DNA of 64,000 nt from Hydractinia symbiolongicarpus (Eukaryota; Cnidaria; Hydrozoa; Anthoathecata; Hydractiniidae): assembly GCF_029227915.1 (NCBI RefSeq), contig NC_079887.1, positions 9,674,001 to 9,738,000 of the forward strand, read 5' to 3'. The notes under the pieces were generated by a model. The model did not search any database, was not told the DNA's origin, and saw nothing but the letters and a program-made list of their open reading frames with translations. Shown piece by piece: positions 60,542-64,000 of the stretch (position 1 is the first letter of the stretch; each line of letters starts with the position of its first letter). The position numbers and the translations under genes were made by a program.

Positions 60542-62076
60542 CATGCAAATCATGACAAACTTTGACAATTGCCATGTTAATTTACTGTCTCTGCAGATAA
60601 ATGTTTACTCTGTGCAACATGTCTTAATGTTGATTACACTAATCCAGTGTCATTTATTATTGTTTTTTGCATCTTTGATTATTCAGTCTATGCAGCTCGT
60701 ATTTTTGTAATGACATAGTTAAATAGCGCAGATACAAACGAAAAGCGTTGATACAGCTCATTTTTCTATTAAATGTCATTACTAAACACATAAAGCATAT
60801 ATATTTCTTTCACACCTGTTCTGCGCATGCTCCTTCGAAGAAATTCCAATATGATCTCGCCTTTTTTATTTTTTATGTTGCTTAAAATAAACATTTTTCA
60901 GCACTGATTTTCTTTGAGCCATATCAAGCTTCTAACATATCTTCTTTTGGGATTTAATTATTTTATCCCTATCAATGTTTTTTATTTTGTCAAAAGACAC
61001 ACCACCAATGTCCTTATCAACAGGACATAAAATTTACGATCTAACTTATTTTAGATGTATTTGATTTCGTCGACTATTTGCAAATGATATGAATGTCCAA
61101 CCAGTGACAATGTTGTTGTTTCACTTGTGTGTTTATATAATGCGGATTTGTGTGTGTAAACTAGGAACTTTTCTCCTAGATGCGAATTAAGGATTAATGG
61201 TTTTATGCCATTCCCACAGTTAATCATAATAAGCCGTAAATCTGCAACAAACAGCTCTCATCCATGATATGTAAGAACAATTTTGGGCTGCAAAATGACA
61301 CGCGATTACAATCAAACCATATTAAACAAGAACCCTTTTAATTAAACATATTCCTTCCTTTAATCCACACACATATATTCAAATTTGAATTTTGTTAAAT
61401 GTAAAGCAAGACTGCGTCAGTAAACAAACTCCATCAAAGTTTTTTGATTGATATGGCCAAAATAGCCGGTACCAGTTACCAAAAGTTTGACTCATAAAAG
61501 GTCTCACTTAACACGAGTATCTGAATGTATTCAGTTGTGTGAGATCTAATTGCTTCTCTTCTTATGATTTTCCATGCAAAAGAAAAGTTACCGTATAAAC
61601 TCTGCCGATCTAGATTTATTGGAGATAGAGAAAGTTTAAGACATAGGCTCATGACAAATATGTGCGAGATAATAGGTGTTTGTGATAAAGAGAGTCGACT
61701 GTTGAATAATAGGAGATAATACCTCTTACCTGAATTGTCCGTCTCTCTCATAACTTTTCTTGCAATCACTTTTTCAATGTGTTTTCATTTCTTTCTTCCT
61801 GATGATTTTTTTCTTCTATTAATTTCCATCTATTCTTTCACGTTAGTCTAAATCAAACATTTCTTCAACATAAGAGCAGACTCTAATAAAGTGCATAAGT
61901 TGATATGAAACGTATCAGAATTACACGTTTGACGTGTTAAAGCGCCTGTAAGTCTTTGCTCACTAGAGAGTTCTGCTATTGTTGTCGCGATGTTTAAATT
62001 TTACGTAGCAGTAAAGCATATTTGACGTAATATATAATGTTCAATGACGTTCGTGTTATGGCATGGTTTCTTTTTT

Positions 62077-62118
62077 TATCACGTGATAATTTGTATCACG
62101 TGACGTGATACAAATTAT
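62077..62118. repeat. 33-bp near-perfect palindrome with two CACGTG boxes
   Basis: 62086-62101 and 62103-62118 are exact inverted copies (arms ATAATTTGTATCACGT) around a single central G. An overlapping smaller palindrome, TATCACGTGATA, lies at 62077-62088. CACGTG E-boxes occur at 62080-62085 and 62097-62102, and a TGACGTGA CRE-like word at 62101-62108. It could be a bHLH/bZIP binding cluster or a cruciform. It has no nearby gene in this window. Confidence 0.85.
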
Positions 62119-64000
62119 TTTCTCTTGTTTGTTGAAGCGGTATACTTTTAACCAGTTTATTTCGTTAATTCGAACCTTTAAGAGCAGTCGACTATTGGTT
62201 CGAATGACCGGGTATTCGAATAACCGATAATACTCCCTTTTTGTAAACATAACTTTTACAAGCACCAGGCTAAAAATCTCTAAAGCATATTCTAACTCAA
62301 CAGGATCTAAAGTGTGAAAAGAAACCTCTTTGAAAAGTGGCACAAAGGCATACACATCAATTTGTTGATCTCATTTGCAGACTAAAACAGCATTGAGGTG
62401 TAGTTCACACATCGCGAATACCATATTGACTTAGCAATTCCGTAACGATTACAATATTAGCTTAGGCAGGTGTAAACCGTGATTAAATTGCAAACAAATG
62501 CATTTCCAAAGAAGTTTAATAGATCTGGTATATTGGGGTGGAGGTTGATTTACCACCTTTAAATAGTTGGTAGGGCCCTCCCAATGATTCAGAATAAAAA
62601 AATATATAGGAACACCACTGTAGGCAAAAAAGTTTTTAAATGGTGATCTACGAAGAGCAATGCAGTTAGAGTTTTTATATTCAATTATTTTTTAAAATTG
62701 TGTCCCGTGTTTTTTTGCTTTTGTACTGAAATCAAGTTTTTCTTTCACAGTGTTGCAAAAAAAACGCAGTATTTATCAACCTCGTCCCTAGAGTTTTATG
62801 GTCCCTGAGTCGTTAATACAGGGTGGCCATAACATGAAACGAAAAGGCAAAATGCCCTGAGAACGAGGTTGAAAATGTATATTATTATTTTTTGTATGTT
62901 AACAAGAACTTCATGTTCAGGCAATTGAGTTATCTTTACCGGCAACCTCGATTAGCAAAGTTTCGCCCCAATCATACGGAAAATAAAATTTGAAATTCTC
63001 AGAATGACACCGAGACTGGCCATTAGGCGATCCTTTAAGAACTGGACAAGGGTTTTTTAGCTTTTTGAATTCTTTTATTTTTTTACATATAGGGTGAGTT
63101 TTATAACTCCCTGACAATTCATAGTTTTTTTATAAGAAACGCATTTATAAGAAACACAAGGCTAAGAATATAGGTACTTTGGATTGCCTCGCGAAATATT
63201 GATAAAATTGATACATTAAAAGAAATTTTGCTGAAAAGCATTTTAAGGTTTTAAAATAGTGATCAGGCTCGATAGGTTTTCCGAAAAATATCTTTCAAGT
63301 TTGAACCTTAAGTCATTTGCTTATATTTATTTATGTTCGCTTACGTTTTTGAAAAACAACAACATTTATTTTCTATAAGAACTAGCAGAATTTGAGCCGA
63401 GACTTTCTGTTCTCATTTCTTAAGCCTGTTTTTTTTAGGTGTCTAAAAGAGAGATATTCAATCAAAAGCATGATTTCGACACAACAAGAAGACTTCATCT
63501 ACATAAAGGAAAGATAAAACATTATTGCTTTTTAATCATCACCCAAAATAATGTCTGTTCTATTCTGCTTGATATTCGTCTAATTGATGAAAGACGTGTA
63601 AAAAAGGTTCCTTACTTAAATTTTTTTTCATTTTCAAAAATAAAAGTTTCTTAATTTTTAGAAAGGTGACTAGTCAGTTTCTTATATGATATACATAATA
63701 ACTAATCTATGAGCCTGGAGAGAGAATATCACACATTTTTTCTTCATATTACTTCTCTTATTGAATGTTTTTTGACTTAAAGTAGAGCTTTTCATAGGCT
63801 AAAGATGTCTTTCACACCTTAAAAAGTTGGAAAAGGTAAGTTTTCAATTTAAGCCTTCTGTCATTGAATATTGCTGGAAGGGGTAATAAACCGTGTTCAC
63901 CGTCCATGTTGCTAAGAGAGTATTATTACACTCGTCAAAACATTGTATCTACGGCTTGAAAAATATGACCTTTTTTTAGAAAATCCCAATTCTACAAAAA

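Larger units (their letters stand above)
59503..64000. other. Intergenic region right of threonine aldolase
   Basis: No gene is recognised in 4.5 kb. It holds three decayed copies of a roughly 60-base repeat (about 59634-59710, 59875-59935, 60881-60944; shared words ATAAACATTTT, TTTTCTTTGAACCATATC, TTCTAACATATCTT), a TTGCCGAC-rich MITE (60127-60541), a palindrome (62077-62118) and a TTCGAA-rich patch (62160-62225). The 63439-63654 frame begins right after an acceptor-like TTTTTTTTAG (63438) and might be an exon of a gene that continues to the right, but its sequence matches nothing I know. Confidence 0.5.

Noticed and set aside
1-64000. CRISPR arrays, bacterial operons or defence systems
   Set aside because: The window is plainly eukaryotic (GT-AG introns throughout). 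The tandem repeats present have no spacer structure.

Overview
The window is AT-rich (roughly two thirds A+T by eye), eukaryotic and metazoan, with intron-rich genes and many small transposon remnants. The protein sequences (an animal-type LIS1 and a multi-exon axonemal dynein) together with TTCGCG-type and CAGGCC-type transposons suggest an invertebrate, with a cnidarian and possibly a hydrozoan as my best guess. The taxon is inferred, not shown.

Three protein-coding genes lie head to tail on the + strand. (1) PAFAH1B1/LIS1, 892-9803: 15 coding exons, 407 aa, with an N-terminal LisH domain, a coiled coil and seven WD40 repeats. (2) An axonemal dynein heavy chain, best match DNAH10 (the inner-arm I1/f 1-beta heavy chain), 15488-57516: 72 coding exons that I joined by hand, 4638 aa, with intact P-loops in AAA1 to AAA4. 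All 85 introns of these two genes obey GT-AG, and every reading-frame phase closes. (3) A low-specificity L-threonine aldolase (PLP enzyme) with an uninterrupted 391-codon frame, 58327-59502. LIS1 regulates dynein motors, so the first two genes are functionally related neighbours. The aldolase is metabolic and unrelated.

Region by region: 1-232 is a tRNA-derived SINE on the minus strand. LIS1 intron 2 (1487-4291) holds a pogo/Tigger-like DNA transposon with perfect terminal repeats, probably nested in a larger element. The intergenic stretch 9804-15487 is a graveyard of LINE fragments (RT and C-terminal pieces) and MITEs. The DNAH10 introns carry a roughly 660 bp inverted-repeat element that ends 20 bases before an exon, three SINE-like copies, a LINE 3' end with a (TTGA)n tail, a large GTT minisatellite, and a 42-base exact copy of part of the downstream threonine aldolase gene. 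59503-64000 has no recognised gene. It contains a TTGCCGAC-rich MITE and a 33-base near-perfect palindrome with E-boxes.

No novel multi-gene system is visible. The most unusual points are the 42-base aldolase fragment inside a DNAH10 intron, the transposon end abutting a splice acceptor, and splice acceptors a few bases upstream of the start codons.
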